The position numbers and the translations under genes were made by a program. A stretch of 6,473 nucleotides of DNA from Methanocorpusculum sp. (lineage in GTDB: Archaea > Halobacteriota > Methanomicrobia > Methanomicrobiales > Methanocorpusculaceae), in contig DALTWQ010000070.1 in the NCBI GenBank assembly GCA_029987025.1, forward strand, positions 1 to 6,473, read 5' to 3'. Below the pieces are notes generated by a model. That model did not search any database. It saw only the letters and a list, made by a program, of their open reading frames with translations, and had not been told where the DNA came from. Position 1 is the stretch's first letter. Every line of letters starts with the position of its first letter. Shown here one piece after another: positions 6,132-6,473 of this stretch.

Positions 6132-6143
6132 ATATAATAATAT
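6131..6143 (-). promoter_or_regulatory. TATA-box-like promoter of the surface protein gene
   Basis: The minus strand reads ATATTATTATATA here. Archaeal TATA boxes lie about 25-27 bp before the start site, so this one predicts a transcript beginning near 6105-6112, almost directly at the upstream ATG (6102) and about 50 nt before ATG 6055. More TATA-like sequence at about 6155-6175 offers a second start. The AT-rich block could also serve plus-strand transcription. Confidence 0.5.
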
Positions 6144-6180
6144 GTTTTGTATTACTGTAATATAAATATACAATATATGT

Positions 6181-6250
6181 CCGGAAGCACAATGCAGAGG
6201 AGAGACCGCATCACGGACCGGGCAGGTCCTGGACTTCCTGGACTTTTTTT
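6181..6250 (+). other. GC-rich island with tandem 9-mer and T7 run
   Basis: A GC-rich stretch between AT-rich flanks. It contains the inverted repeat GGACC (6215-6219) / GGTCC (6225-6229), a perfect tandem TCCTGGACT (6227-6235, 6236-6244) and a T7 run (6244-6250). No protein frame stands out. A short plus-strand RNA from the AT-rich block at 6131-6180, ending at the T7, is possible. From here to 6406 I see no gene I can support; the only candidate is a 27-codon basic frame at 6287-6370. Confidence 0.3.
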
Positions 6251-6406
6251 CACATTCTCTTATACTTTATACACTATAGTACACACATGAAAAAATACAC
6301 TAATACTAAGAGAAGAAGAGAAAAAAGTCTAGTACCTCCAGTACCCTGTCAAAAAATACTCTGCAAATAAACCAGACCGCAACAGCAGCCTGGGGTAAAA
6401 CTTATC

Positions 6407-6447
6407 AAAAAAATATTATATCCGTCCGCTTATTCAGCGTCACGGAT
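6407..6447 (-). terminator. intrinsic-type terminator of the gene at the right edge
   Basis: On the minus strand ATCCGT (complement of 6442-6447) pairs with ACGGAT (complement of 6420-6425). Inside it, CGCT pairs with AGCG (6436-6439 and 6427-6430). A short AT-rich spacer and T7 (complement of 6407-6413) follow. The stem overlaps the stop codon at 6430-6432. Hairpin, T-run and position together make this the best supported terminator in the window. Confidence 0.7.
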
Positions 6448-6473
6448 ATTTTTCAGCAGAATCTCCGGCTCAT
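6430..6473 (-). CDS. C-terminal end of an unidentified protein (truncated by the window)
   Basis: Reading leftwards from the right edge, one minus-strand frame gives EPEILLKNIRDAE and then TAA at 6430-6432; the codon before the first Glu is cut by the window end. Of the other two minus frames, one begins with TGA and one reaches TGA after six codons, so this is the only frame open to a natural end. The charged composition and the terminator directly behind it support real coding. Thirteen residues are too few to name the protein. It is oriented like the surface protein gene, but the terminator and about 375 bp between them argue for separate transcription. Confidence 0.6.
   Translation of the reverse strand, partial: EPEILLKNIRDAE

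Noticed and set aside
6287..6370. 27-codon frame starting MKKYTNTKRRREK, with TATA-like sequence upstream (about 6260-6275)
   Set aside because: It is short, has no recognised family and shows no ribosome binding site. The upstream AT-rich sequence is only about 20 bp from the ATG. It is possible as a leaderless microprotein but not supportable.

Overview
This window looks like a stretch of a methanogenic archaeal chromosome, most likely Methanomicrobiales and possibly Methanocorpusculum or a relative. The main reason is the 814-residue surface protein on the minus strand. It has a signal peptide, GLUG beta-helix repeats, two InlB/Listeria-Bacteroides type repeats, a low-complexity Pro/Ser linker, a PGF-pre-PGF-like domain and a C-terminal SPVPFAGILAGLGAAA / FFGLRRT tail, an architecture I associate with those methanogens. 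AT-rich TATA-like promoters, weak Shine-Dalgarno signals, T-run terminators and a tRNA without an encoded CCA fit an archaeon. The genus is inference.

Layout, left to right. Positions 1-62 are the 3' part of a tRNA-Leu(CAG). A membrane-anchored transglutaminase-like protein (312-1433, +) follows, then a PnuC-family transporter (1539-2243, +). An intergenic element made of an 86-bp imperfect inverted repeat with a 105-nt centre (2294-2570) separates pnuC from an HD-domain phosphohydrolase (2625-3254, +). A gene-free convergent interval (3255-3610) holds three hairpins, two of them followed by T-runs. The large surface protein gene occupies 3611-6055 (-), with an AT-rich promoter and a hairpin plus T-run upstream. 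Positions 6181-6429 contain no gene I can support, but there is a GC-rich island ending in a T7 run. The right edge (6430-6473) holds the last residues of another minus-strand gene, with a clear hairpin/T-run terminator.

The genes do not form an obvious pathway. The three plus-strand genes look like separate housekeeping or membrane functions. The most interesting locus is the surface protein gene. It starts in a run of nine C residues, where a one-base length change would switch the reading frame between two candidate ATG codons, which could give phase variation. Its beta-helix repeats are nearly identical at the DNA level, yet differ almost only at two codons that change the exposed amino acids.
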